The notes beneath the pieces were generated by a model. That model was not told the DNA's origin, did not search any database, and saw only the letters and a program-made list of their open reading frames with translations. The translations under genes were made by a program, and so were the position numbers. A stretch of 64,000 nucleotides of DNA from Capniomyces stellatus (lineage: Eukaryota > Kickxellomycota > Harpellomycetes > Harpellales > Legeriomycetaceae), in NCBI GenBank assembly GCA_001661515.1, contig LUVW01000004.1, positions 392,258 through 456,257 on the forward strand. The letters run 5' to 3'. Shown one piece after another: positions 34,377 through 44,451 of this stretch (its first letter is position 1; each line of letters opens with the position of its first letter).

Positions 34377-35285
34377 ATGGGTGGTCTGGGAATGGAAAAG
34401 CCGACCAGAAAGGGGCTGAGGTACTCGGGGAGGCAGTACCAGAGAAAATCGGATGATACAGCAAGGACGCAGAATATGGAGGATGAGTTATCGACAGCGT
34501 TAGCGACACAGTATATGCTTGACTCAATGAATCAGGAAAAGTGGAATGACGAGGCAGCACAGAGAGCGAGCAGAGGAAATAGGTACCCGAAAGGGGTGAA
34601 GGACCTAGGAGAAGATTCGATGGATATGTTTGAAATTGAGAGTCCGATAAGGAGGGATAGCGAGAGCGAAGAGTCTGATAGGAAGCGGAGCTCGAACAGG
34701 AGGATGAGTCGGTGGTATAAGGAGAATGTGTTGTTTATGCGGCCAGATCAGCAAATGTCGCAGGAGGTGGTTCAAGACGACGATAGCATATTAATTGATA
34801 GAAGCATGATGGGCAGAAGCGAGAACAGTTTGGTTATGATTGATGTGGAGAAGAAGAAGAAAAAGAAGAAAATGATGACGAAGGGGGCAACAAAGGTGGG
34901 AACATATTACAAAAGCGGAGAGTTGGGAGTGGGCGATGGCGATGCAGAGAGGCAGAAGCGAGTCAGTGGTAACCAGAGTATTAAGCCGAACAGTGAGAAC
35001 TGGGATGAGTTTGAGTATAGGCAGTACATATCAAGGACGTCGCAAATAGCAGAGAATTTGTTGCCTGCAAAGGCGGACTCAGCGGTGCCGATTGGGCTGG
35101 TGTGTTTTGTTGCGGGAATTTTGTTGTTTCCGGTGTGGTGGGTTGGGGCGATTTACCCGAGACAGACGGCAGATGAGCTGGAAAAGAAGTGGAAGCGCCT
35201 CAACATACTGATGTCAGTGTTTTCTGTATTCTTTGTTATTTTGATATTGTCGGTGATTATAGCAGCAGCAAAAGGCGCTACTTGA
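34377..35285 (+). CDS. Protein with disordered N-terminus and C-terminal two-helix membrane hairpin
   Basis: A single exon gives 302 residues. Residues 1-225 are polar, rich in Arg/Ser/Asp/Glu, with a run of Lys (EKKKKKKKMM, about 158-168). The C-terminus holds two membrane helices: about 239-258 (VPIGLVCFVAGILLFPVWWVG) and about 277-297 (MSVFSVFFVILILSVIIA), linked by a basic loop containing YPRQTADELEKKWKRLN. A P-x-W-W-x-G hairpin followed by a K/R-W-x-x-x-N loop is, as I recall it, a recurrent arrangement in uncharacterised fungal membrane proteins; I know no assigned function. A tail-proximal hairpin fits anchoring in the plasma or endosomal membrane with a large cytosolic N-terminal region. 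The ATG is the first in the frame and lies after a purine-rich leader. The coding strand is strongly purine-rich, like the next gene. Confidence 0.75.
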   Translation: MGGLGMEKPTRKGLRYSGRQYQRKSDDTARTQNMEDELSTALATQYMLDSMNQEKWNDEAAQRASRGNRYPKGVKDLGEDSMDMFEIESPIRRDSESEESDRKRSSNRRMSRWYKENVLFMRPDQQMSQEVVQDDDSILIDRSMMGRSENSLVMIDVEKKKKKKKMMTKGATKVGTYYKSGELGVGDGDAERQKRVSGNQSIKPNSENWDEFEYRQYISRTSQIAENLLPAKADSAVPIGLVCFVAGILLFPVWWVGAIYPRQTADELEKKWKRLNILMSVFSVFFVILILSVIIAAAKGAT

Positions 35286-36060
35286 GTTTGGGAGTTTGAA
35301 TCAGGAAATACAGTACAAAGATGGAGAAGGAAAAAGAAAAAGAAAAAGAAAAAGAAAAAGAATAGATATAAAAAAAAAAAATGAACTGAAAATGTTGTTT
35401 TTATTGTAAATATACCACCCACACTACACCACTCGACCTATTCTATTTTTTTTTACTTTTTTTTATTTTATTTTTTCTCACCTTTTGGTAACGTAAATGT
35501 GGTTGTTGTTATCATTTCCACTGCTTTTTTTTACTTGGTTATATATCCAATGTTTGCACCAGTTTCAGCTTTGCCTTGACCAAGCTTTAACGGGGGGAGG
35601 GAGTTTTCCTTCATTTTATTTTCTTTCTTCTATACTGCATCGGATTGTTTGTTTTTTATAAAGTTTTAATGTAATATAGATTATTTATAAAGTTGTGAGG
35701 TTTATTTTTAGTAAAGTTATTGTTTACTTATTCTCCAATTTGTTTAATTCCACTGGTAAACTTTTTGAATGAGAATGGTAGTAAAATAAAAATCAAGGGT
35801 ATTTAATCGAGTTTGTTTTTTGTGCGGTTAATTAAAAAAAAAACCAAAGTAATCCAAATACAAAACATAACGGTAACAAGCAAAAGGAACAGGTGGAATA
35901 AGTTCACTTTTAAACATTGGTATATTTATACAAAGAAGAAAACAAGCAAGGATTGGGGAGGAATGAGATAAAAAAAAAGGCAAGTAGGGAGATAAATAAG
36001 CAGGAAAATTAAATAATTAAAACATATATACAATCATAAATATTGTCGAAATAAAAAAAG
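35286..36060. other. Intergenic
   Basis: This 775-base AT-rich spacer lies between two plus-strand genes. Tandem AAAAAG units (about 35333-35360) directly follow the stop codon. From about 35930 the sequence is purine-rich and probably leader of the next gene. No gene is seen. Confidence 0.6.
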
Positions 36061-39000
36061 ATGGAGGCAAAGTTGGCAAGAATTCTCGAGGAGAAAAAAC
36101 GATGGTTAGGAACGGTGGCCGAGGGAGTGGATCCAAAAGAGTATATGGAAAAGATAGATTTGGAAGAGTTGTATATAAGACTGGGAGGGAGGGAAGGGAA
36201 AGGAGAGGAGGCGTTTGTAGGGGTTTTGGAGGTTTGCGAAAAAATAGTTGGATGGAGGAGTGGGCGGATTGATGAAATGACGGGGAGGGTGGATTATGTG
36301 GTGGAGTTTGTAGAGTATTTCAGGAGACGGGTGAGAGAGCTGTACGAAAAAGAAATGGCGGGGAAAGAAAAGGGCAAGAATGAGAGAGAAAAGAAAAGGT
36401 ATGAGGAGGTGGAGAGTGGGTTTAAAGAGATGGTGCTTGATGGAGAGTTTATTGGGGGAATTGTGGAGATATTTGGAAGCAATGAATGCATGAAGGGGAA
36501 GAGCGGGAAGGGGGAGAAAGTGGAGGGTGAGGAGGAAGGTATTATAGACTATACGGGAATAGAGTATGGAGAGGTTAGGGGATGCAAGACGATGGAGGAA
36601 AAGTTGAAGAGGTACTTGGCAACAGCGACGAAAATAGTGTATGAGGGGTACGAGGGGAAATGGAGGGAGGAAGGAGGGTTATCGGCAAAAATAGCAAAGA
36701 TACTTGAGGTTGTTGGGCAGTATGTATATAAATGGAGCAGGGTGAGCAAAGGTAGGGTTGGAGAAGAAGAGGTAGAAAGGGTGGAGTTGTTCTGGAGGGA
36801 GTATGTAAGGGAATTGGTTGAGTTGTTTGGGCTAGAAAGTTTGAGTGGATTGAGGCCAAGGAGTGGGGGCGATAGGGAAGGTGAGGAGACAGAGGTCAGG
36901 CTGGTGTTTGGAGGACTTGGCGAGGAGGAGGAGGTGGAAGGGGAATTGAAAAAAGTGGTGGTTGTTCCGGGATACGAAGTGTTTGGGGCGTTGTTGATAC
37001 AGGATGGTAAAGGGGTAGGAGTAGAGGGGATAGAGGAAATGATAGGGATGTTTGGCAATGGTAATAGTAATGGTAATAGTAATGGTAATAGTAATGGTAA
37101 TAGTGATGGAAATGGTGGAGGGGTAGACGTGGGGGAAGAGGTTGGGATTTTGATAGAGGAGATAGCAGGGATGTTTGAGGAAAAAGTAGGGAAAGGAACA
37201 AGGGAGAAAGGAAGAGAAATTGAAAGAGGAGTTGAAGTAGGAATAAAAGAAATAGAAGAAAAGGTGAAAAAAGTACAAGAAAGAGAAAAAAGAGAAAAAG
37301 AAGGGAATATAAAGAAGGTATTATATGGAGTGTTGAATAAGCTGGAGAATGAGCGTAGAGTGATGGAAAAGTATGGAGTGGAGACTAGAGAAGGGATAAA
37401 AGAAGTGTTGAGGATGCGGAGGAACAGAAGGGCGATGGAGATGGTAGTGATGAGGCTGACAACAAAGGCAAACAGTGAGAGAGCGTACAGACAAGGCAAT
37501 AAGAGTAGAGGAGGAAAAGATCAGTTAGGGCAGGAAAGAGGAAAAGAGATGGTTAGAGTTTGGGAAATGGTGTACAGAGACTTGGAAGAGTTGTGGGGGC
37601 AGGAACTGGGAAAAGAAAAAGGAGATGGAGATGGAGATGGAGATGGAGATGGAGATGGAGATGGAGATGGAGATGGAGATGGAGATGGGGTGTTGGGGCA
37701 GTTGGGAAAGGAAGAGGTAAAAGAAACAATGATTAGAAACATGTTGTTAGGGGGGGATTTGGAGGTGTGTAAAGGGTGGATAGTGGACAAGAGAATGCAA
37801 AGAAAGACAGTTGAGGCAGGAATAATAAAGGCATCAATGGAGATGAGCGATAATAGCGGGACTGGGGATATAGAAAGCAGGGAAAACTTGCGGGCAGTAC
37901 AAGTGTTGAAGCTGATAAGTGAAGATAGCGATGTTGCGAGACAGGAGTTGGATTTTCTGGAGGGGGTTCATTTGCTGTACACGGTGACATTAGCGGGAAG
38001 ACTGGGGAGTAGTGCAGGGGGAGTGGGGATGGGACTGGGGATGGGACTGGGAGTGAGTGCAGTTGAAGCAAGAGGGAAAAAGAGAGATGATTATGAGGTG
38101 ATTTGGAAAGTTTTGGCGGGGAATAAGGGGGCGTACAGGAAGCCTAAAGTGATCCGGGAAGCAGCAAGACTGATGGGAAAGTACAAGACATTGATAGGTA
38201 GAAAAGAGTCTAAAGAAGATAAAGAAGATACTGTGGAAATGGGAGAAGGAGGAAACAAGTGGAGACAGTTGGTGGGATTTACGTCGCCAAAACTGGGGAT
38301 TTTAGGAGGAAAAGAAACTAAGGAAGTAAAGGAAATAAAGGAAAAGAGAGGAGGAAGAGTAGATCAGATCGAGACGTTTGAAGAGTTGATGATACTGGGA
38401 CTAGTTTTGAGATCAGCTATTGATAATTCAGACTATGAGTTTGGATACGAGGTGTCAAACACAATCATCAACACAGTAAACAGCAAAATGAAATCTGGGA
38501 ATGGAGGCGGAGTAGTAGGAGAATCAGCGATGCGATTGGTTTGTAAGGAGATAATCCGGTTAGGACAACAAAGTGGGTGGGGAAGAACACCGGGTCAAAG
38601 CAGCACTAAAGACAAAGATAATAGCAGAAATTTACAAGTTGATTTAGAAGTGAAAAGTAAAAAGAGAAAGTTGGGGAGTTTTGCAGTGATGGTGAGTCCA
38701 GTACAAGATGTGATTTCTGTACTGGAACAATGGAGAGAAATGGATAATACTTTGACCACTAATACCACGAATACAAATAGTGGTAGGGAAATGTTGATTG
38801 GAAAGAATCAATATGAAAACGTAAAAGAAAAAAAGACTGTAGAAGAAGAAGAAGAAGAAGAAAAAGTGATGAAAAAAAAGTGGGTGTTGGCAGATGTACA
38901 TACGTTTGACGTGGCAGTATTGGAACCTTTGTTTGCAGATGTAGATACGAAATGGGCCGAATTTGTTGTAGAATGGATAAAGTTCCGGTTTATAGGCAGT

Positions 39001-41982
39001 AGAGTTGATGAAAATGAGCCTAGTAACCGGGAATTAAAGGCACAAGACTTTATAACTGAGATGATAGCAACAAAAGTTAATAGTAATGCTGATAGTAAAG
39101 ATGCGGAAGGTTTAATTGAATTGGCTGAAAAGGAGTTTGGAGTTGATGGGATGGCACCACAGACCAGGTTGGAACAGGCGAGTAGTTTGTACAAGTACAT
39201 GGCAAAGGTTGCGGGAATGGCAGGGGGAATGGCAGGGGGAATGGCAGGAGAGAAAGAGGGGAAATATGGGGATATGGTAGAGCTGATTAGGGAGTTGAGT
39301 GGGCAGAAAGTTGGGTTGATTTCAGAAAAGTTTGGAAAGTTTGCAAGAGTATGTAGGTTTTGTTGTTCAATGACACAGGCGAATTACAATGCAATTGGGG
39401 TGGATCCCAGGTACGAGATTGAGCGACTAGTGGGAAGCAGTTTAGTAATGGAACTGTTTAGGAAAATAGGGGGAAAAGAAATTGAAATTGAAAGTGGAAG
39501 TGGAAGTGGAAGTGGAAAACAAGTTGGGGGAATTGTTTATGTGTGTGATTTAAAGTACAAAATAGAACATATAAAAGAAAATGTAAAGGTGAATATGGAG
39601 GTTGTAATGTCCGAGTTGGTGGATTGTGTATCGTTTGTTGCAGAGAATGGCGGGTCAGAAAGTGTTTTAGCGGGGGTTTTGGAGGTGGTTGATAGTGTGC
39701 TAGTGAGTGGTAGAGAGTCGATGGTGGTGGATTTGAACATGAGAATATCGATGCTGAACACGGTAAAGTCAGTCGGTTGGCAGGTAGATCAAATTGCAGG
39801 TGCATTTGAGGCAGAATGCGAGTACTTGAAGTTTATTAGTGAGTGTGGAGATTTGCGGGATCCGTTTGAGTTTGTTGGGATTAAGAGTGTTGGGTGGAGA
39901 GAAAGACTTGATTTGAACAACTTGAACAACTTGAACAACTTGAATATTGGTATTGGTATTGGTACTGGTATTGGATTTGAAGGGATGAAAGAACGGGTTG
40001 AACTAATGTTGGTAAATTTGATGGCTGCAGGAAACGAGTCAATGTACAATATAGTCATGATGTCAGTAATGTTCAACAACCTGAAAACAACAATTTTGAA
40101 TCACCACACAGTCAGTTTGATAGAGTTGATGACAAAATTGCCAGGCCGAATAATGCTTACAACTGCAAAATTACTAGTTGAATTTGTCAATGTTCAGTTT
40201 GGCCTTGATCTTGTTGACACTGAAATCCGTCGTATTAGTATGCGTGAACTGCCGGATTTCCTGCTATCTGTTGTTTCCCGCACCTCGGGAATTTCCCCAC
40301 TTTCTGGTCCTTCTGGTCTTGATTCTGATGTTGTTGATTTGGGTCTTTTGGCTCTTTTTGGTAGCGAGTTGATGTTATCTGTTGATGCTCAGAGTTTTAT
40401 TCGGTTTTGTCTTGACCTGGTAAGCCGTATCTGCTCCTTATACTTTGATGTTGATTTTAACCAGGGTGTTCCTGATGTTGTCAATGCTTTACTGGTCAGT
40501 TCCCGCAATCGCCAGTTTGACGCTGTTCAGTTCCAGTACTTGTGGGCTCTTGGTGCTATATTTGACCACCTCAGTTCCAGTTCTTTGACCGTTGAGTATG
40601 ACTCCTTGTTGTTTTACCGAGTTCTTGTTGAAATCAACTTGTCCCATAACCAGCCAATTGGATCCTTTGCCCATGCCTTCTACATTGCCAACACTCACTC
40701 TAAACTAATTCAAACCGAATTCTCAGTTAGTGGTGTTGGTGGTGTTGGTGCCAAATCCGAACTGTTTTCCTTGTGCTTTTCATCCCCAATTCAACTCAAC
40801 GATTTATATTATTCCCGGGTTGGCGATGTTTTGGCTGATCTTTGTTTGAAGTCTGGTGCTCAATCCCGGTTAGCTTATGATGTTGAGGCTGCACTGCTTG
40901 TCGTTTGTTTGTTTGCTAATGGCTCATTTCCCAAAATTGTTCGGTTTATCAGCACTAATTCTCATAAACACGACTTGTTTTTGACTGTTCCTTTCATCAT
41001 TGACTCTTTCTTTACTCTTTCTTCCCTTCTTGACCATTCTGTCCAATCTGTCCAATCTGTCCATTCATCCCTGGCTTGGGACTCTACTATTGCCCAGATA
41101 ATCTCTCGTGTCTCATCCCAATCCATATCTTTATTTACCCAACAACTACCAATAACTTTACCAAACACAAATCTCCCATTCAAACCTTCATTTTCACCTG
41201 AATCAACTGAGTTTGGCTTGAAACTCGGAAACGTCTTTAAAAAAGCCCTCACTTTCACCACTTCAAACCCCAACCTATTCACAAATCCTTTATCAGTAAT
41301 TCCTCAGTCTTTAAAGTACATTAATCGATTCATCCGCCTCTACCAACAACTCAACCCCTCCACCAACTCCCAGCTAGCTTCTGGTTCTGATTATCTTGTT
41401 GATTCTGTTCCTGCTGGCCTCGATTTACTCAATTCTTTGTTTTTGGATCCTGGTTTCAACAAACTGTTCACTTATAATCTCCCCCCCTCTCCATCCCATT
41501 TACCCAACACCAACCCCAATACCAACCCCAGTCTTCATCCCCAACTCGATCTTTCTCCTGCAAATATAAATATCTCTAGTCATTCCCCATCCTCTCCATC
41601 TCCTTCTTCTCCTTCTGGTGCATGGGGTGATTTAGATTTGGATTTAGATCTAGATTTGGATTTGGACTCGAGTACTGGTAAGAATAATCTAGACGTTGTT
41701 CCTGTTGCTAATGTCGATCATGTTGATGTCGATCATGTTGATGTCGATCATGTTGATGTCGATCATGTTGATGGATGGGATCAATTGGATGTTGATCTTG
41801 ATTTACATCTAGATGATCATTCTGGTAACGATAAAGTTGTTGATAATAAAGTGGTTGATGAACAAACTGTTGATGGATGGGGTGATTTGGATTTAGATTT
41901 GGATTTGGACTTGGATTTAGATTTAGATTTAGATTTAGATTTAGATTCTGGTCCTAGTTTGGACTTGGGTTCAACAATATAA
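36061..41982 (+). CDS. Very large NBAS/Sec39-like protein (tentative)
   Basis: One uninterrupted exon encodes 1,973 residues. It is largely alpha-helical and low-complexity in places: NGNS repeats (about 338-350), a DG run (521-543) and a C-terminal tail with VDHVDVD repeats and two W-G-D-L-D-L-D runs (about 1858-1876 and 1940-1967). Residues about 580-930 resemble the Sec39/NBAS core in order: a leader around VLKLISEDSDVARQELDFLE, then IDNSDYEFGYEVSNTIIN, then CKEIIRLGQQSGW, then SPVQDVISVLEQWREMD. In that family these helical repeats form part of the Dsl1/NRZ tethering complex at the ER. No N-terminal beta-propeller is evident, unlike animal NBAS. The match is by pattern, not alignment, and other large helical scaffolds are possible. 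The coding strand switches from purine-rich to pyrimidine-rich near 40150 (residue about 1363). Confidence 0.45.
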   Translation: MEAKLARILEEKKRWLGTVAEGVDPKEYMEKIDLEELYIRLGGREGKGEEAFVGVLEVCEKIVGWRSGRIDEMTGRVDYVVEFVEYFRRRVRELYEKEMAGKEKGKNEREKKRYEEVESGFKEMVLDGEFIGGIVEIFGSNECMKGKSGKGEKVEGEEEGIIDYTGIEYGEVRGCKTMEEKLKRYLATATKIVYEGYEGKWREEGGLSAKIAKILEVVGQYVYKWSRVSKGRVGEEEVERVELFWREYVRELVELFGLESLSGLRPRSGGDREGEETEVRLVFGGLGEEEEVEGELKKVVVVPGYEVFGALLIQDGKGVGVEGIEEMIGMFGNGNSNGNSNGNSNGNSDGNGGGVDVGEEVGILIEEIAGMFEEKVGKGTREKGREIERGVEVGIKEIEEKVKKVQEREKREKEGNIKKVLYGVLNKLENERRVMEKYGVETREGIKEVLRMRRNRRAMEMVVMRLTTKANSERAYRQGNKSRGGKDQLGQERGKEMVRVWEMVYRDLEELWGQELGKEKGDGDGDGDGDGDGDGDGDGDGDGVLGQLGKEEVKETMIRNMLLGGDLEVCKGWIVDKRMQRKTVEAGIIKASMEMSDNSGTGDIESRENLRAVQVLKLISEDSDVARQELDFLEGVHLLYTVTLAGRLGSSAGGVGMGLGMGLGVSAVEARGKKRDDYEVIWKVLAGNKGAYRKPKVIREAARLMGKYKTLIGRKESKEDKEDTVEMGEGGNKWRQLVGFTSPKLGILGGKETKEVKEIKEKRGGRVDQIETFEELMILGLVLRSAIDNSDYEFGYEVSNTIINTVNSKMKSGNGGGVVGESAMRLVCKEIIRLGQQSGWGRTPGQSSTKDKDNSRNLQVDLEVKSKKRKLGSFAVMVSPVQDVISVLEQWREMDNTLTTNTTNTNSGREMLIGKNQYENVKEKKTVEEEEEEEKVMKKKWVLADVHTFDVAVLEPLFADVDTKWAEFVVEWIKFRFIGSRVDENEPSNRELKAQDFITEMIATKVNSNADSKDAEGLIELAEKEFGVDGMAPQTRLEQASSLYKYMAKVAGMAGGMAGGMAGEKEGKYGDMVELIRELSGQKVGLISEKFGKFARVCRFCCSMTQANYNAIGVDPRYEIERLVGSSLVMELFRKIGGKEIEIESGSGSGSGKQVGGIVYVCDLKYKIEHIKENVKVNMEVVMSELVDCVSFVAENGGSESVLAGVLEVVDSVLVSGRESMVVDLNMRISMLNTVKSVGWQVDQIAGAFEAECEYLKFISECGDLRDPFEFVGIKSVGWRERLDLNNLNNLNNLNIGIGIGTGIGFEGMKERVELMLVNLMAAGNESMYNIVMMSVMFNNLKTTILNHHTVSLIELMTKLPGRIMLTTAKLLVEFVNVQFGLDLVDTEIRRISMRELPDFLLSVVSRTSGISPLSGPSGLDSDVVDLGLLALFGSELMLSVDAQSFIRFCLDLVSRICSLYFDVDFNQGVPDVVNALLVSSRNRQFDAVQFQYLWALGAIFDHLSSSSLTVEYDSLLFYRVLVEINLSHNQPIGSFAHAFYIANTHSKLIQTEFSVSGVGGVGAKSELFSLCFSSPIQLNDLYYSRVGDVLADLCLKSGAQSRLAYDVEAALLVVCLFANGSFPKIVRFISTNSHKHDLFLTVPFIIDSFFTLSSLLDHSVQSVQSVHSSLAWDSTIAQIISRVSSQSISLFTQQLPITLPNTNLPFKPSFSPESTEFGLKLGNVFKKALTFTTSNPNLFTNPLSVIPQSLKYINRFIRLYQQLNPSTNSQLASGSDYLVDSVPAGLDLLNSLFLDPGFNKLFTYNLPPSPSHLPNTNPNTNPSLHPQLDLSPANINISSHSPSSPSPSSPSGAWGDLDLDLDLDLDLDSSTGKNNLDVVPVANVDHVDVDHVDVDHVDVDHVDGWDQLDVDLDLHLDDHSGNDKVVDNKVVDEQTVDGWGDLDLDLDLDLDLDLDLDLDLDSGPSLDLGSTI
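37621..37686 (+). repeat. GGAGAT hexanucleotide repeat, 11 copies
   Basis: Eleven perfect copies of GGAGAT inside the large NBAS/Sec39-like gene encode an alternating Asp-Gly stretch. A hexamer keeps the frame when copy number changes, so length variation between strains is likely. Confidence 0.95.
41880..41945 (+). repeat. GATTTR-type repeat encoding Asp-Leu run
   Basis: About eleven hexamers of the form GATTTA/GATTTG encode the last Asp-Leu run of the large protein; a shorter version lies at about 41628-41665. Both runs follow Trp-Gly, so the W-G-(DL)n unit appears twice. Confidence 0.85.
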
Positions 41983-42106
41983 CCATTTCATTTAATATTG
42001 ATTTTATTTAATATTGTCTATACTACTAAATATATTATTCTTAAAACGATTAAACTACAAAATAAATAATAAAAGGAAACATGATCACAACTTATTGTTT
42101 TTCATG

Positions 42107-44260
42107 CTACCAATTCACATCAAGTTTAGTTTTCGAATGATCAAGAGCTGTAAACTCAGTGAAAAGTTCATCAGCCTCAATGCCACCATAATCCAATACC
42201 ACTTTGTCCTTAGAACGACTTTTATTCTCACCTTGGATTGGTGGTAACCGACTCAAAACTGTGCTACTAGTGTATAACTCCTGCAGTTCAGCTAGTCTTT
42301 TCCCACTAGTGTCAACTTTTTCCGGTTTGATTTGTCCTCCACCATTCACACATCCTCCAGGACACGCACCAACCTCAATATAATCAACTCCAACGTCTAC
42401 TATTCCTGTCTTGTTTGGCTTATACAACCTTCGAACCAAAGTCTGCAAGTGTCTGAACCCATAAACTCCAACTCCAACCAATTGATTTCCCCGTTCATCT
42501 TTTCCTCGTTCATTTCTTATTGTTATCTGCTTATAGTCCTTTTGTCCTCTTCCCCTTGGGTACTTTATCTCAATTACTATCTGCCCACTCCCAACTTTCT
42601 TGCCCAAAATCCCGCTATTCGCTGCTTCAACTATATCCTTTGCTTCTATTCTTTCCCCAAACATCCTGCTAGCCGTCGATGCCATCACATACTCCAACGT
42701 CCCGCCAGATGTTCCTAATCCAACTTTATTTCTTTCACTAACCTTCACACCACCTTCTTCTTTCTCGCCTGTCCCATCCTTTTCTTTAATTTCCATATCT
42801 TGGTCCATCCCATTACTGTACTCTTTACACTTGAAGTTTGGATTAAACGTCCTATTTATTTAATTTAGTATTTATTTATGTAATTAATTATTTGTTAATT
42901 ATTTAATTAGTTATTTATTATTTATTCAATTAATTATTTGTTAATTATTTAATTAGTATTTATTTATGTAATTAATTAGTATTTATTTTTACTACTTACT
43001 CGTCAAGATATTCGCTTTCCTCTTCGTTTACCAAATCCACTCCCAACTCGACAAACATCTTTTCCAACTCTGCACTAGAAATCACACAATCCACACTTCT
43101 AACCTCTTTTCCATTCTCCAATCCACCGTCAAATTCATCATCCAATTCATTACTTGACTCTTCTATTCCCATATCCAAATCCAAATCCATATCCATATGC
43201 ATGTCTTCACCATCGTAACTTGTTGTACTTTTTGGTTTAGGTACTGCTGTTTGTTTGGCCTTCAACTTTCTCTTTTTGTTCTTTATAGTTTGTTCATTCT
43301 TGTTCTTGTTTGGATCAACTTTAACCATCAAGTTTGGTCTTGAAGCCTCGAGTTTCTTGTCAAAACATGGCATTACCGCAACATGATAGATTTCATCTGC
43401 CCTTTATTCCACAAAACATAAAAATTTATTTATTTATATTATTTAATAAACATCCCAATTAAACTCCCCCAGCCTTTCACCGTTTTCTTTTCTTTCTTTT
43501 ATTTGTTTTTTTATTTGTGCTTACTTTAGGTTGTTTTTTGGGCCATAGCTGGTCTTGACCCAATCTCCCATAATCTGCTGTGGAGATTTCAACTTGCTCA
43601 ACAAAGGAACCAAGCTACCATGGCTCTTCTCCGCATAGCACACCCACCCAGGACACCAAGACGACATCAGTGGAACTTTGTTTGCCTCCGCATCCATTTT
43701 ATGCTGGTACAACTCGTTTGCTGCCTCAATCTGCATGATCTCTCTTCCAAAATTCGAATCAACCACCTTGCTCACCCCAAACTTGCTCAACACTTGTGTG
43801 ATTTTTCTCGCTGTTGACGTTACTTCCATCTTGTACTTTTGCGATATCGAAACTATCGACTGTGGCGATATTGTGAACACTACATGGCTGTTTCCCCTGC
43901 TCGTTTTCTATCAATAACCAAATAAAAAACACCCTCAACATTGTTAACCATCCTTTTTTTTTTTTTGCTTATTCCAACTTCCTTTTTTGCTGCCTACTTG
44001 TTTTACACACTTACTCTTGAAATAGTTCTTAGCTTTTCCATCACTTGCACGTATGACTGCTCGTTGACTAGTACGCTTTCGGCTGTAGTTACGCATCCAC
44101 TGCAAGCCAAACAATCAGCCAGATTTATCTTTGCTTCTCCCAAAACTTCCTCTCCCTCCTCGCCCTCCTTTCCAACCACCAAATCTACTGGCTCTTGGAT
44201 TCCCTATCACAATTGTATTGTTTAAATATATTTACTATTACCAAGACTACTACTCCTTTC

Positions 44261-44293
<33 letters not shown>

Positions 44294-44451
44294 GTTGGCC
44301 AAAAGCCTATTATTCTTACCAGAGATCCAATTGATCCTTGTTGCCCATTCTTATTGTCTTTTTTCTTTATCGTAACCGGTTTTATGCAGTCTTGAGCTGG
44401 TGCCAAGTAATCATTTAAATCAGTCAATCTCAACCCTCCTGAAAACTCCAT
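42107..44451 (-). CDS. NAR1: NAR1, cytosolic Fe-S cluster assembly factor
   Basis: Five exons join in frame to 616 residues: 44451-44320, 44203-44015, 43907-43525, 43401-43000, 42851-42107. The family's Fe-S ligands are present: C22 in PAQDCIKP; C75, C78 and C81 in DCLACSGC; C192 in SSWCPGW; C247 in VMPCFDKK; C532 and C536 in [13 protein letters not shown]. The hydrogenase-like domain includes [15 protein letters not shown] and KSPQQIMG. Nar1 (IOP1/CIAO3) works in the cytosolic iron-sulfur assembly pathway, carrying clusters to the targeting complex. The chain ends in LDVNW; a C-terminal aromatic tripeptide is known to dock clients and factors to the targeting complex. The protein is longer than yeast Nar1 (491) because of polar insertions, chiefly in exon 4 (Lys-rich, then Asp/Glu/Met-rich) and early exon 5. 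It is convergent with the 1,973-residue gene, 124 bases apart. Intron 1 holds a 31-base G run on the coding strand. Confidence 0.95.
42852..42999. repeat. NAR1 intron 4, near-pure A+T with interleaved duplicate units
   Basis: The intron is almost entirely A and T. A 24-base unit occurs at 42867-42890 and 42955-42978, and an overlapping 29-base unit at 42882-42910 and 42928-42956. The arrangement suggests past internal duplication. Confidence 0.85.
44262..44292. repeat. 31-base C homopolymer in NAR1 intron 1
   Basis: A run of 31 Cs on the plus strand, which is poly-G in the NAR1 pre-mRNA. It lies inside the intron between exons 44320 and 44203, closer to the donor. The exact length may be affected by sequencing or assembly error. 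Confidence 0.9.

Noticed and set aside
36549..37499. A 316-codon antisense frame rich in Ser/Pro/Thr opposite the 1,973-residue gene
   Set aside because: It is a shadow created by purine-rich coding DNA; low complexity and no domain.
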